Part shown: positions 26,744 through 35,779 of the stretch, piece after piece
Position numbering within the stretch: position 1 is the first letter of the stretch
Layout: each line of letters begins with the position of its first letter
Origin: Maribacter aestuarii
Lineage (GTDB): Bacteria; Bacteroidota; Bacteroidia; Flavobacteriales; Flavobacteriaceae
DNA length: 64,000 nucleotides
Direction: 5' to 3'
Assembly: GCF_027474845.2 (NCBI RefSeq)
Contig: NZ_CP107031.2
Span: 1,998,501-2,062,500 of the forward strand
Translations under genes and position numbers: made by a program
Notes under the pieces: model-generated
The model's database searches: none
Told to the model about the DNA's origin: nothing
What the model saw: only the letters and a program-made list of their open reading frames with translations

Positions 26744-29700
26744 CTATGCAGCAGTTTCTAAATCTTCCGTCGTTTTTTCTTCCCTGTCCTTTGTTCCCCG
26801 TACGGCCAATTTAATTCGGTATACGATATTAAATAGAACGGGTACAATAATGAGGGTAAGGAATGTGGCTACAATCAGCCCGAAAATTACGGTCCATGCC
26901 AACGGGCCCCAGAAAATCACGTTGTCCCCACCCATATAAATCTTAGGGTCAAACTCCGAGAATAAGGAAAAGAAATCAATATTTAATCCAATAGCCAAGG
27001 GAATAAGTCCCAGGACCGTTGTAATTGCCGTTAGGATAACAGGGCGTAACCTTGCTTTACCCGCTTCCGTAATGACTTTTGTAACTTCCTCTAAGGATAA
27101 TAAATCGTTATCCTCTAAATCCAATTTCACTTTTTTACGGTCGATAAGAATCTGTGTATAATCCAGCAGTACAACACCATTATTCACCACAATACCGGCT
27201 AATGAAATGATACCCATCATGGTCATCATAATGACAAAGGACCACCCCGTAATCATCAGTCCGCCAAAAACACCAATGAAGCTCAAAAAGATAGCGATCA
27301 TGATAATCAATGGTTTTGAAATGCTTCCAAATTGGAATATTAAGATGAGCATGATTAAAAAGAGTCCTCCAAAAAAGGCACCGATTAGGAACTGCATTTG
27401 TTTGTTCTGTTCTTCAATTTCTCCCGTAAAATCTACTTTTACAGAATCTGGAATACCATCAAAGTTTTCCATTTCACGTTTTATTTCATCAACGACCTGC
27501 GCCGGGTTACCACCGGCCTTTAAACCAGAGTAGACCGTAACCACACGATTACCATCCCTATGCTTAATAGAGCTGAAACCCGAGGAGTTTCTTTGCTTGG
27601 CAACGGCAGATATGGGAATCTCCTTAATCTGTCCCGTGGCCTGATCCCTAAAAATAATATTCTGGTTAAAAAGGGCATTCTGGTCAAAACGCAAGTCTTT
27701 GTTAAAGCGAACATTAATGTCGTAGTCGTCACCATCTAGCTTATAAACCCCAGCTTTTTCACCAAAAAGTGAGCGCCTTAGTTGATTTCCCACTTGGCCA
27801 ACAGCGACACCTAATTCCCCCGCTTTCTCGCGATCAACGACAACTTGCATGGAAGGCTTACTTTTATTAACGTCTATTTTTAATTCCTCAATAAAAGCGA
27901 TATTCTTACTGTTAATGTAATTCCTGATATCCTCTGCGGTACTTATCAACTGGTCGTAATCTTTACCCTCAAGTTCTATGTTCACCGGATACCCTGCTGG
28001 TGGGCCATCCGCATTTTTTTCTACGGAAATGGAAACTCCCGGATATATTCCAGTAACATGTTCTTGCACGGATCCCCTAAGTTCTTCGGTGTCCAATCCG
28101 TTGCGGTACTTGTATTCTCGCATAGATACTGTAACTTTTCCCCTATGTGGCATTTCTGAGGCAGAGCCACCATCTGTTTGTGGATTCCCTGCGCCTTCAC
28201 CTACCTGGGATACCGCTGATTCGACGAGATAGTTATAGTCCTCATCTCTTTTGTATTTGTCGCGGTTAATTACTTCATATACACGTTTTTCAATATCCTT
28301 GGTGATTTTATTAGTTTTTTCAATGGACGTGCCCTCAGGATATTCTATGTAGACGTAAATCTCATTAGGCTTATTCTCAGGGAAGAATTCAATTTTTGTA
28401 CGGCCAGAGTTAATAGATAGACCAAATAACATGAACGTAACTACCAAAAGCAACACCGTTAAGCCGAAATACCAATAAACGTTTTTTCCTCGCAAGGAGT
28501 GTTTTATTCTGCGCTCATACCAATTTTCAAAGCGAGGCATAACGTTGTTTTGAAACTTATTGGCCCATCCTTTGATACCGTATTTATAGGCCCAAAACAG
28601 TAAAGCTGTAAAAATAAGCACGGTTCCTAAACCTCTTACGGGTCCGCCTATAACTAAAATGAGTATACCAAGACCCACTAGTATGCCAGTAGTTCTGATA
28701 AGTCCTTTTTTACTGATTTCTTTATCCCCAATTTCCATATATCTGGATACCAACATCGAATTCATGAATATGGCCACGAATAGGGAGGAACCAAGTACAA
28801 CGGACAAGGTTACGGGAAAATAGATCATGAACTGACCAAAAATCCCAGGCCACAGTCCTAACGGCACAAAAGCCGCCACCGTGGTAACCGTAGAGATAAT
28901 AATAGGATAGGCGATTTCACCAATTCCCTTTTTTGCCGCTTCGGTGCGGGACATGCCCTCGCTCATTAAGCGATATACGTTTTCTACAACAACGATACCG
29001 TTGTCCACCAACATGCCCAGACCCATAATCATCCCAAAAAGGACCATGGTATTCAGCGTAAAGCTGACCCCGTCAACGACGTAACCCAAAGTATCCAGTA
29101 CAAAGAATGATATGAACATGGACATGGGTATGGCGAAACCTACGAATAAGGCGTTCCTAAATCCTAAGAAAAACATAAGAACTGTTACTACCAAAATGAT
29201 TCCGAAAATAATACTGTTGACCAAGTCATCCACTTGGTTCAATGTACGTTCCGAAGAGTCGTTTGCTATGGATATATTCAAGTCGGCAGGATAATATTCG
29301 GCTTGCGCTTTTTTTACGATTTCCCGTATTTGCTGTGTAGCCTCAATCGTATTCTTTCCAGAACGTTTTTTGATATCCAACATAACCACACTTTCACCGA
29401 ACTCCCGTGCGAAGGTGGTTTTATCTTCCTCATCAAAAGTTACTTTGGCAATGTCCTTAAGGTATACTGCACCTTTTTCAGATTTGACGACAAAATTGTT
29501 CAGTTCCTTCGGGTCTTCAATTTCGCCCAAAACCCTTATCGTTCTTCGCTGTTCGCTCGTTTTGAGGTTACCCGCGGACATGGTCATATTGCCATTCGCA
29601 ATAGCTCCGATTACATCTTGGAAACTAACTTTTGCCGCCATCATTTTATAAACGTCAACAGCCACTTCCACTTCTTTCTTTTGTGCTCCCCGGATATCTA

Positions 29701-30265
29701 CTTCTTTAATCTGTGGTAGATTCTCAATTTCTTCTTCAAGGTATTCTGCAAAATCCTTCAGTTTTTCAACGGGATAATCTCCTGTAAAATTGATGTTCAT
29801 AATGGGGAAGGACTCGGCAAGGTTCAAGTCAAAAACATTAGGTTCCACTTTGGCTCCGTTAAAGGTTGGCCAGTCCTCGCTCGCTTTTTCGCTGTCAACC
29901 TCGTCCTTTACCTTTTGTTTGGCCTGTTCCACCGTGATGTCTTCATCAAATTCTATGGTTATTATAGAATAATCTTCTTGTGAGGTTGAGGTCGTTTCCA
30001 CTACGTTACTCACATTTGTCAACCGATCTTCCAGTGGGTCCGTAATTAAACGTTCAATATCCTCAGCTGTATTTCCAGGATAGGGCGTACTCACATAGAT
30101 CTTGGTCTCAACGATTTCTGGATAATCTTCACGGGGCATCGATTGGTAAGCACTATAACCCACCCATAAGAGAAGGGCTATCATTACGAAGATGACAGAG
30201 GGGTTGTCTATCGCCCATGAAGAGAGAGCAAATTCTTTATCAGCGTTTTTTTTCTGTTTACTCAT
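26744..30265 (-). CDS. RND efflux permease (HAE-type)
   Basis: 1173 residues, twelve membrane helices and two large periplasmic loops. The TM4 proton-relay segment reads LVDNGIVVVENVYR, as in hydrophobe/amphiphile exporters, not the metal-type DFG motif. An extra cytoplasmic/membrane insertion near residue 510-570 (ISKKGLIRTTGILVGLGILILV region) makes it longer than AcrB (about 1050). It is the inner-membrane pump of a tripartite system with the adaptor and TolC genes upstream and is under the TetR gene. Substrates are unknown, probably drugs, bile-like compounds or fatty acids. Confidence 0.93.
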   Translation of the reverse strand: MSKQKKNADKEFALSSWAIDNPSVIFVMIALLLWVGYSAYQSMPREDYPEIVETKIYVSTPYPGNTAEDIERLITDPLEDRLTNVSNVVETTSTSQEDYSIITIEFDEDITVEQAKQKVKDEVDSEKASEDWPTFNGAKVEPNVFDLNLAESFPIMNINFTGDYPVEKLKDFAEYLEEEIENLPQIKEVDIRGAQKKEVEVAVDVYKMMAAKVSFQDVIGAIANGNMTMSAGNLKTSEQRRTIRVLGEIEDPKELNNFVVKSEKGAVYLKDIAKVTFDEEDKTTFAREFGESVVMLDIKKRSGKNTIEATQQIREIVKKAQAEYYPADLNISIANDSSERTLNQVDDLVNSIIFGIILVVTVLMFFLGFRNALFVGFAIPMSMFISFFVLDTLGYVVDGVSFTLNTMVLFGMIMGLGMLVDNGIVVVENVYRLMSEGMSRTEAAKKGIGEIAYPIIISTVTTVAAFVPLGLWPGIFGQFMIYFPVTLSVVLGSSLFVAIFMNSMLVSRYMEIGDKEISKKGLIRTTGILVGLGILILVIGGPVRGLGTVLIFTALLFWAYKYGIKGWANKFQNNVMPRFENWYERRIKHSLRGKNVYWYFGLTVLLLVVTFMLFGLSINSGRTKIEFFPENKPNEIYVYIEYPEGTSIEKTNKITKDIEKRVYEVINRDKYKRDEDYNYLVESAVSQVGEGAGNPQTDGGSASEMPHRGKVTVSMREYKYRNGLDTEELRGSVQEHVTGIYPGVSISVEKNADGPPAGYPVNIELEGKDYDQLISTAEDIRNYINSKNIAFIEELKIDVNKSKPSMQVVVDREKAGELGVAVGQVGNQLRRSLFGEKAGVYKLDGDDYDINVRFNKDLRFDQNALFNQNIIFRDQATGQIKEIPISAVAKQRNSSGFSSIKHRDGNRVVTVYSGLKAGGNPAQVVDEIKREMENFDGIPDSVKVDFTGEIEEQNKQMQFLIGAFFGGLFLIMLILIFQFGSISKPLIIMIAIFLSFIGVFGGLMITGWSFVIMMTMMGIISLAGIVVNNGVVLLDYTQILIDRKKVKLDLEDNDLLSLEEVTKVITEAGKARLRPVILTAITTVLGLIPLAIGLNIDFFSLFSEFDPKIYMGGDNVIFWGPLAWTVIFGLIVATFLTLIIVPVLFNIVYRIKLAVRGTKDREEKTTEDLETAA

Positions 30266-30338
30266 TATGTTGTTAGTCTTTAGTTTGATTTTTGATGTAT
30301 AAAAGTCCCATTGTCTGCAGATGAAGATGCATTTTCGT

Positions 30339-31508
30339 CTACTTACTTAAAATTTTTACATTTTGGCCTTCCTTAACGCTCCTTGCCCCTTCTTTTATCA
30401 GCACATCACCTTCCGAAACTCCGGAAAGTATTTCAACCATGTTGCCTTGTGTCCTTCCAGTGGTTATAATTTGCCTAGAAGCCAAAGCCTTGTCATCCTC
30501 AATATTTTTAGCCACATACAAATATTGCTGTCCATCTGCATTTTCAGATATAATGCTCTGTGGGACTAAAATGGCATTTTCACTTGTATAATCGTTAAGG
30601 CTCACTTTGGCAGTAAGATTAGGTTTAATGTTACCGTTTTTATTAGGTACCGCAACTTCTACGGTAAATGCCCTGTTACTTGGGTTGATGAAATTTCCTG
30701 TCTGTCTTATTTTGGAGGTAACCGTATCCCCTAAAACAGGAAAATAGACGATGGCTTCTTTACCTTCTTTGACACTGCTCAAATAATTTTCAGGCACTTC
30801 TACTTCAATGTACATATCCGAAAGATTTACAATCCTAAAAATCTCGGATCCGGGTCCTGGAGCAACGACCGTACCTTGGTCTTTAATGACATTATCGATA
30901 ATTCCTGAAAAAGGTGCTCGGATAGTTGATTTCCCTAATTGACTCTGTGCTTGTCTAACGGCACTTTCAGTAGCCTCGTAATTTGACTTGGCCTGCAGGT
31001 ATTGTATCTCAGAACCGATCTTTTGATCCCAAAGACGTTTTTGACGTTCGAACGTTGTTTTAGCCAAGGCGGCCTGTGTCTTTAATTGGGCCAATTGGCT
31101 ACCCATTCCGCCATCATCTATAGATGCTAACAGTTGGCCTTTGGAAACTCTTTCCCCCTCTTTCACATAAACACGTTCCAACGTTCCAGCCATTTCCGGA
31201 TAAATAAGGACATTCTGCTTTGTTTTGACATCGCCTTGCAATTCAAGAAAATGATAAAAGGTTTCTGCTTTAGCGGTAATTGTAGTTATTAATGGAAGAT
31301 TTCCTTCACCACTCAAGACAGATATAGCAGAATCTAGTTGTTTCAAGTCTTCGTTGATAGCTTTTTGCTTTTCCGAAATTTCTGTTTTTTTGGCCCTTAG
31401 CGTTTCCAAATCACCTTCTGCGATTAAATCACCAATAGTTGGTTCCGAAGAACTTCCACAAGAGGAAAGGAGTAGTGTAAAAGTGAATAGGTAGATTATG
31501 TTTTTCAT
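30339..31508 (-). CDS. RND efflux periplasmic adaptor (HlyD/AcrA-like lipoprotein)
   Basis: 389 residues. Lipoprotein signal TLLLSSCGSSSEP. A coiled-coil segment near residues 30-65, a lipoyl half (VYVKEGERVSKGQLLASID), a short hairpin (residues about 130-190), the second lipoyl half (IRAPFSGIIDNVIKDQGTVV) and a beta-barrel and membrane-proximal domain (ILVPQSIISENADGQQYLYVA). The adaptor bridges permease and outer-membrane channel. It lies 73 bases before the permease and 25 bases after the TolC gene. Confidence 0.93.
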   Translation of the reverse strand: MKNIIYLFTFTLLLSSCGSSSEPTIGDLIAEGDLETLRAKKTEISEKQKAINEDLKQLDSAISVLSGEGNLPLITTITAKAETFYHFLELQGDVKTKQNVLIYPEMAGTLERVYVKEGERVSKGQLLASIDDGGMGSQLAQLKTQAALAKTTFERQKRLWDQKIGSEIQYLQAKSNYEATESAVRQAQSQLGKSTIRAPFSGIIDNVIKDQGTVVAPGPGSEIFRIVNLSDMYIEVEVPENYLSSVKEGKEAIVYFPVLGDTVTSKIRQTGNFINPSNRAFTVEVAVPNKNGNIKPNLTAKVSLNDYTSENAILVPQSIISENADGQQYLYVAKNIEDDKALASRQIITTGRTQGNMVEILSGVSEGDVLIKEGARSVKEGQNVKILSK

Positions 31509-31533
31509 TCTTAATAATTATTTAGTTCGATAC

Positions 31534-32874
31534 TTAGGATTTGTTGTTCAGTATAATTTCAAGTTCTGTTTTCTTGTTGATGACCTCCACCATAGATTGC
31601 AGATATTCGTTTTGCGCAGTGTAAAGTTGTGTTTGTGCCTGTCTGAGGTCAAAACTAGAGGCTATGCCTTCAAAATATTTAATCTGGTTTTTATTTTCTA
31701 TACGCTCCGCGAGATTCAAATTACTCTTGGAGGTTTCATATTGTTCAATAGCCAGGGTGTAATTACTTTTGGCGTTTTCCAATTGGAGACGAATTTGCTC
31801 TTCGGCTTCCGTCAATTGGGTTTTTGCCTTTTCAAGGGCGATTTTTGCACGTTGTGTACTTGCGCTTCGTTTAAACGAACTGAAAATAGGGATACTCAAA
31901 TCTACCCCTACGGTAGAAAATTCAAACCATTGCTGGTCCCTGTCAAAAAAACTGAACTCCTCTCCAAAGGAAAGGCCTCCGTAAGTAGCGAAAGCATTCA
32001 ATGTGGGCAAGGCCCTGCTTTTTGCCAGTTTCCATTCAAAATAACGCTGTTCGTTCAGGTTGGTAATTAATTTGTAGTCTACATTGTTCTCTATGTTCAA
32101 TTCACTCTCTAGAAGATTTAGGTCTATTTGTTTTTGTGCAAGGTTATCCAAATTTTCTTCCAGCTTGGTAGGAGCATCCAATGCAATTCCCATCACTAAA
32201 TTGAGCATTTGATGCGTAATATCCTTTAGGCGAATAGCATTTTTAAGCTGATTCTCTATGCCTGAAAGTGTAATCTGTAACTGATCTACACTCTCCTCGT
32301 CTCCCAGCCCATTTTCATAAATCTTCGTCGTTTCAAAAAGATTTTTTTCCAAAGTCGCTTTGTTCTTTTCAAGAATCACCACACTTTCTTCTGCCAGTAA
32401 TACATTGCCATAGGCCTCAACTACAGCCTTTCTAACCTCCTGTTCGGTTTTCTCCTTGTTATTTGCGCTATAATTCAAGAAAGCTTTCGTTGCTTGGACC
32501 CCTACGATATATGAACCATCAAAGAGTTGTTGTTTCAAGGTTGCCGCTGCATTCACCTGCTGGGGTTGCCCAAAGACCACTTCAACGAAAGTTCCGGGTT
32601 CCCCACCTGCAATCTCCCCGGGCAATTGTACCACTTGCTGAATTAATTGGTTCTGATAACTAACAGCTCCACTAATTTGAGGTAGTCCGGTGGCTATGGT
32701 TTCCCATTTCTGTTTACGGGCGTCCAGAACATCCCTATCTGCGTTTATGGCGCTATAATTATTTTCTAATGCGAAGTCAATAGCCTCCTGTAAGGTGAAA
32801 CTATAGCTTTGTTCCTGACCAAAGGACCAGCTACTAACAAGCATAGCTATAAGTACGTATTTAAATGATTGCAT
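31534..32874 (-). CDS. TolC-family outer membrane efflux protein
   Basis: 446 residues with signal peptide MLVSSWSFGQE. Two OEP repeats of about 200 residues: the first starts FTLQEAIDFALENNYSAINA and the second after the linker near residue 215. Long heptad-rich helices such as KTEQEVRKAVVEAYGNVLLAEE form the trans-periplasmic tunnel. It is the exit duct of the pump. The TetR stop codon directly abuts its start, so regulator and pump share one transcript. Confidence 0.93.
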   Translation of the reverse strand: MQSFKYVLIAMLVSSWSFGQEQSYSFTLQEAIDFALENNYSAINADRDVLDARKQKWETIATGLPQISGAVSYQNQLIQQVVQLPGEIAGGEPGTFVEVVFGQPQQVNAAATLKQQLFDGSYIVGVQATKAFLNYSANNKEKTEQEVRKAVVEAYGNVLLAEESVVILEKNKATLEKNLFETTKIYENGLGDEESVDQLQITLSGIENQLKNAIRLKDITHQMLNLVMGIALDAPTKLEENLDNLAQKQIDLNLLESELNIENNVDYKLITNLNEQRYFEWKLAKSRALPTLNAFATYGGLSFGEEFSFFDRDQQWFEFSTVGVDLSIPIFSSFKRSASTQRAKIALEKAKTQLTEAEEQIRLQLENAKSNYTLAIEQYETSKSNLNLAERIENKNQIKYFEGIASSFDLRQAQTQLYTAQNEYLQSMVEVINKKTELEIILNNKS

Positions 32875-33480
32875 TTATTCCTGGTTTGAGTTGATGATAG
32901 TATTTAATATTTTTCTACCCTTAGGTGTTACGATTCCCCTTAAATGGTATTCCAAATAAACATCCATAAGTTCCGAAATTGGAAATAGGCTTACTGGAAA
33001 AAGCTTTTGATCCTTAACACTGGTAACCCCTGAAAAATAAATTCTGGAAACGAAATCAACATTTAGGTTTTCCCTGTATATCCCCAAATTAATTCCCCTT
33101 TTCACATTGTCCAAAACACATTCCTGCATCATCTCAAAATGTTTGGTTTTTAAAGCAATGTGGGTTTCCGGATAATATTTCTGTAATTGATATTCTGGCG
33201 AAGATTTTTCTCCTTTCAAATGCATCATTACGAACTTTTTAATTTCGTAAAGCTCCTCGATCGGGTTTTTTTTAAGAGCTATGATTTCATCGATTCCTCC
33301 TCTTATAAAATGGAAAAGTTCAAGGGTACATTCTTGTACTAATTTGGTCTTGTTGTCAAAGTGGGCGTAAATGGTCTTTTTGGAAATACCCATTTCATTC
33401 GCCAAATCATCCATAGTCACACTTTTGAAACCCTGTTCCAAAAATAGTTCTGTCGCCTTCGTTAAGATATTTTCCTTCAT
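32875..33480 (-). CDS. TetR/AcrR-family regulator of the adjacent RND pump
   Basis: 201 residues from the ATG ending at 33480. A start 39 bases upstream would place a promoter box and a 34-base inverted repeat inside the coding region, so I prefer the shorter form. TetR N-terminus: KENILTKATELFLEQGFKSV then the HTH TMDDLANEMGISKKTIYAHF. The C-terminal helical domain is divergent, as usual, and would bind the inducer. First gene of the TetR-TolC-adaptor-permease operon; the operator just upstream suggests autoregulation. Confidence 0.88.
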   Translation of the reverse strand: MKENILTKATELFLEQGFKSVTMDDLANEMGISKKTIYAHFDNKTKLVQECTLELFHFIRGGIDEIIALKKNPIEELYEIKKFVMMHLKGEKSSPEYQLQKYYPETHIALKTKHFEMMQECVLDNVKRGINLGIYRENLNVDFVSRIYFSGVTSVKDQKLFPVSLFPISELMDVYLEYHLRGIVTPKGRKILNTIINSNQE

Positions 33481-33489
33481 AATCGACGG

Positions 33490-33497
33490 CAAATGTA
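33490..33497 (-). promoter_or_regulatory. Candidate -7 box of the TetR-RND operon
   Basis: On the minus strand TACATTTG fits TAnnTTTG, only 9 bases before the ATG at 33480. The transcript would therefore be nearly leaderless. The -33 position falls inside the inverted repeat at 33500-33533 and is a poor match on its own. Confidence 0.5.
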
Positions 33498-33499
33498 CA

Positions 33500-33533
33500 T
33501 CAGGAAACTTTAAAAACATTAAAAGTTTCCTGA
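33500..33533. promoter_or_regulatory. Probable TetR-family operator
   Basis: Perfect 12-base arms TCAGGAAACTTT and AAAGTTTCCTGA around a 10-base spacer. It touches the -7 box and covers the -33 region, so bound repressor would block the polymerase. No T run follows on the minus strand, which argues against an intrinsic terminator for the upstream sigma-factor operon. Confidence 0.6.
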
Positions 33534-33564
33534 GTTTTACAATTATTTAACATTTATTTCTCGA

Positions 33565-33714
33565 TTACGAACCGTCTTCGCCAGGGCTTTTGTTTTTACC
33601 TGCACTTCCATCACCAATAGTCGTATCCGTAGCCTTCATATGAAGGCTCCAGAAAAATGGCCGGTAAGGATAGTTGTACTTTCGCTTCTTTGAATTGTTT
33701 TTGTAAAGGGTCAT
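33565..33714 (-). CDS. Possible 49-residue basic small protein
   Basis: The ATG at 33712-33714 overlaps the stop codon of the upstream gene as TGATG, a common coupling arrangement. The peptide has a basic aromatic N-terminal half (KNNSKKRKYNYPYRPFF) and a Gly/Ser-rich acidic tail (GDGSAGKNKSPGEDGS). I recognise no family. An alternative is that the +1 frame continues the upstream membrane protein (see findings), so this is a low-confidence call. No other reason to think it is expressed is visible. Confidence 0.3.
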   Translation of the reverse strand: MTLYKNNSKKRKYNYPYRPFFWSLHMKATDTTIGDGSAGKNKSPGEDGS

Positions 33715-34121
33715 CAGTTCTCTTTTTTAATTCTTTCCAAATAATTGTGGTATGCCTCTTCTCCTTCTTCTTTCCAAAAGGCGTCGTAATGTTTCCATTC
33801 GGAAAAGTCTTTTCTAATGGGGCCGCATTTTTCTGAAATTGCTTTTCTTTTCGATTTCGAACTTTTGCCAGGACCATCACCACCACCAAAGCCAAAAATG
33901 ATTTTGGCCAAAATAAGAATTCCTACTGCCTGCCAGTACCCTAACATTGGTAGTCCAAATAGTTCTGGCATTAGCCAATTCCATAAGCGCATAACGATGT
34001 ACCCTACTAAAAAGGCAATGGCGATACCAAGTACTATAAAGAACAGTACTTTAACTGCTTTGGTTACATAGTGTTTTACTTTTTGCTCTACGTGTCTTTC
34101 AATGTGATCTTTATTTTCCAT
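33714..34121 (-). CDS. Small membrane protein of the sigma-factor operon
   Basis: 135 residues. Two membrane helices: one at about 21-45 (VKVLFFIVLGIAIAFLVGYIVM) read in part, and one at about 58-78 (LGYWQAVGILILAKIIFGF). A glycine-rich turn FGGGDGPG and a charged C-terminal tail with SEWKHYDAFWKEEG follow. The topology and the position 12 bases after an ECF-type sigma gene resemble flavobacterial proteins that may act as membrane-bound sigma regulators; no anti-sigma domain is recognisable. The A6 run before its stop codon is a possible slippage site. Confidence 0.75.
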   Translation of the reverse strand: MENKDHIERHVEQKVKHYVTKAVKVLFFIVLGIAIAFLVGYIVMRLWNWLMPELFGLPMLGYWQAVGILILAKIIFGFGGGDGPGKSSKSKRKAISEKCGPIRKDFSEWKHYDAFWKEEGEEAYHNYLERIKKEN

Positions 34122-34133
34122 GATTCATTTTTT

Positions 34134-34664
34134 TTACTGGTTGCTTTCTAAATGTTTTAATAATAATGATATGGCCCTATGTCTTCTGGACATAAGGGTT
34201 CCTGGAGAAATACCTGTTTCTTCCGAGATTTCCCGATAAGTATAGCCTTCAAAGTCTACCGCTACAATGATATCACGATAGGCCGGTTTCAATTCTGTTA
34301 TCGCGTATTTTAACTGTTCTTTAATATGTTCAGGATACGTGTCCTGGGTATCTTCATAGAACATGGCGGTAAAATCCGTCCAAAGTTCCTCTATATCCAT
34401 TTCACTGTGTATTCTTTCCTTTTTTGTTCGCATTACATCAATAATCCTATTTTTAATGGCATGGTACACAAAGCCTCCAATGTTGTTGATGGGAAGCGCA
34501 TCAGTAGGTCTTGAGAAAATTTTCAACGCCACATCTTGAATAATATCCTCCGCATCGCTCTCCGTAGTATGCTCAATTTTTGAGCGTACGAAACCTTTTA
34601 AAGCATGGTATTCATCTTTAAAGAAATTGTTTAGGTTGCTATGCTGTTGTTTCTTAGAAACCAT
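34134..34664 (-). CDS. ECF-type RNA polymerase sigma factor
   Basis: 176 residues. Region 2: FVRSKIEHTTESDAEDIIQD and RIIDVMR; region 4 HTH: YREISEETGISPGTLMSRRHRA. Length and lack of regions 1 and 3 fit ECF sigma factors. It is the first gene of a short operon with a membrane protein. A possible self-recognised promoter of the form TGCAAT-N15-CGTCTTT lies upstream (34693-34720). The environmental signal is unknown. Confidence 0.88.
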   Translation of the reverse strand: MVSKKQQHSNLNNFFKDEYHALKGFVRSKIEHTTESDAEDIIQDVALKIFSRPTDALPINNIGGFVYHAIKNRIIDVMRTKKERIHSEMDIEELWTDFTAMFYEDTQDTYPEHIKEQLKYAITELKPAYRDIIVAVDFEGYTYREISEETGISPGTLMSRRHRAISLLLKHLESNQ

Positions 34665-34692
34665 TAAAGGTCTTTAGGTTGTCTTCATTTTT

Positions 34693-34720
34693 AAAGACGA
34701 CGGTTTTTAAATCTATTGCA
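34693..34720 (-). promoter_or_regulatory. Candidate ECF-type promoter
   Basis: On the minus strand TGCAAT, 15 bases, CGTCTTT, ending 29 bases before the sigma-factor start. The form resembles ECF -35/-10 elements and parallels a similar pair before the second sigma gene. A call from two weak elements. Confidence 0.3.
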
Positions 34721-34804
34721 TTTTTCTGCTAATTTTCTATATATCGTTTGACGGTTATAAAAGGTATTTGTAACAATGGATGTATTTTTGAAAAAAATAG
34801 AACT

Positions 34805-35779
34805 GTGCACTCCATAGAAAAGTATCGTAGTGAATTTATCTCCTACTTGGAATCCAGAACCGAAGTCAAAGAGCCTAAAAACCTCTATGCACCGGTTAAT
34901 TACATTTTAAATTTAGGGGGAAAAAGGTTGCGACCTGTATTGGTCCTACTAACCACCGAACTCTTCGAAAAAGATTATAAGGAAGCATTGGACGCCGCCT
35001 TGGCCATTGAAGTGTTCCATAATTTCTCCTTGGTTCATGATGATATTATGGATGACGCACCCAAACGAAGGGGCAAGGCTACGGTACATGAGAAATGGGA
35101 TGTAAACACAGGAATTCTATCGGGTGATGCCATGCTTATTATGGCCTACCAACTTTTTGAAAATTATGAAGTCGAGATTTTTAAGGCCTTGGCAAAATTA
35201 TTCAGCAAAACGGCACTGGAGGTTTGCGAAGGCCAACAGTACGATGTTGATTTTGAAACTAGGGACGATGTTACCCTGCCCGAGTACCTTAAAATGATTG
35301 AGTATAAAACAGCAGTATTGGTGGCAGCCGCCATGAAAATGGGTGCTATCGTTGCGGAAGCCTCACCAAAATGCCAAGAGGATATCTATTCCTTCGGATT
35401 AAATTTGGGTATTGCTTTTCAACTACAGGATGATTACCTAGACGTTTTTGGAGATCCAAAAACGTTTGGCAAACAAGTAGGGGGTGATATTATCGAAAAC
35501 AAAAAAACCTACCTGTATATAAAGGCGATGCAATCCGGAACAGAAGAAAATAGAAAACAGTTACAAGACCTTTACTCCATACAACCTAAAGAAACCGATA
35601 GCAAAGTAAGTGCCGTAAGGAATATTTTTCATGAAACTGGAGCGGCCACAGCAACGCAAGAAGCTATCGAAAATTACACCCAAAAGGCTTTTTTCATTTT
35701 GGATGAACTGGATTTGTCCAATGAGAAGAAAGGAATATTAAGAACTTTCGGGGAGAATTTGATGCGCAGAACAGTCTAG
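34805..35779 (+). CDS. Polyprenyl (GGPP/FPP-type) diphosphate synthase
   Basis: 324 residues from a GTG at 34805 (HSIEKYRSEFISYLES); an upstream start at 34748 would add a leader with no family likeness. The first Asp-rich motif is DDIMD (Asp79-Asp83) and the second DDYLD (Asp209-Asp213), with GGKRLRPVL before the first. This isoprenoid chain synthase condenses IPP with an allylic diphosphate. The residue before the first DDxxD region (FHNFSLVHDD) suggests a medium-chain product (FPP/GGPP) but chain length is not firm. It converges with lycopene cyclase, supporting a carotenoid role. Confidence 0.92.
   Translation: MHSIEKYRSEFISYLESRTEVKEPKNLYAPVNYILNLGGKRLRPVLVLLTTELFEKDYKEALDAALAIEVFHNFSLVHDDIMDDAPKRRGKATVHEKWDVNTGILSGDAMLIMAYQLFENYEVEIFKALAKLFSKTALEVCEGQQYDVDFETRDDVTLPEYLKMIEYKTAVLVAAAMKMGAIVAEASPKCQEDIYSFGLNLGIAFQLQDDYLDVFGDPKTFGKQVGGDIIENKKTYLYIKAMQSGTEENRKQLQDLYSIQPKETDSKVSAVRNIFHETGAATATQEAIENYTQKAFFILDELDLSNEKKGILRTFGENLMRRTV

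Noticed and set aside
33500..33533. Inverted repeat read as an intrinsic terminator of the sigma-factor operon
   Set aside because: No T run follows on the minus strand and it abuts a promoter-like box, so an operator fits better.
33611..33895. A 94-codon minus-strand frame overlapping the sigma-operon membrane protein
   Set aside because: Most of it overlaps the better-supported membrane protein in another phase; only its last 33 codons are of interest as a possible frameshift tail.
34748..34804. Upstream start for the prenyl synthase
   Set aside because: The extra 19 residues have no family similarity; a GTG at 34805 matches known N-termini.
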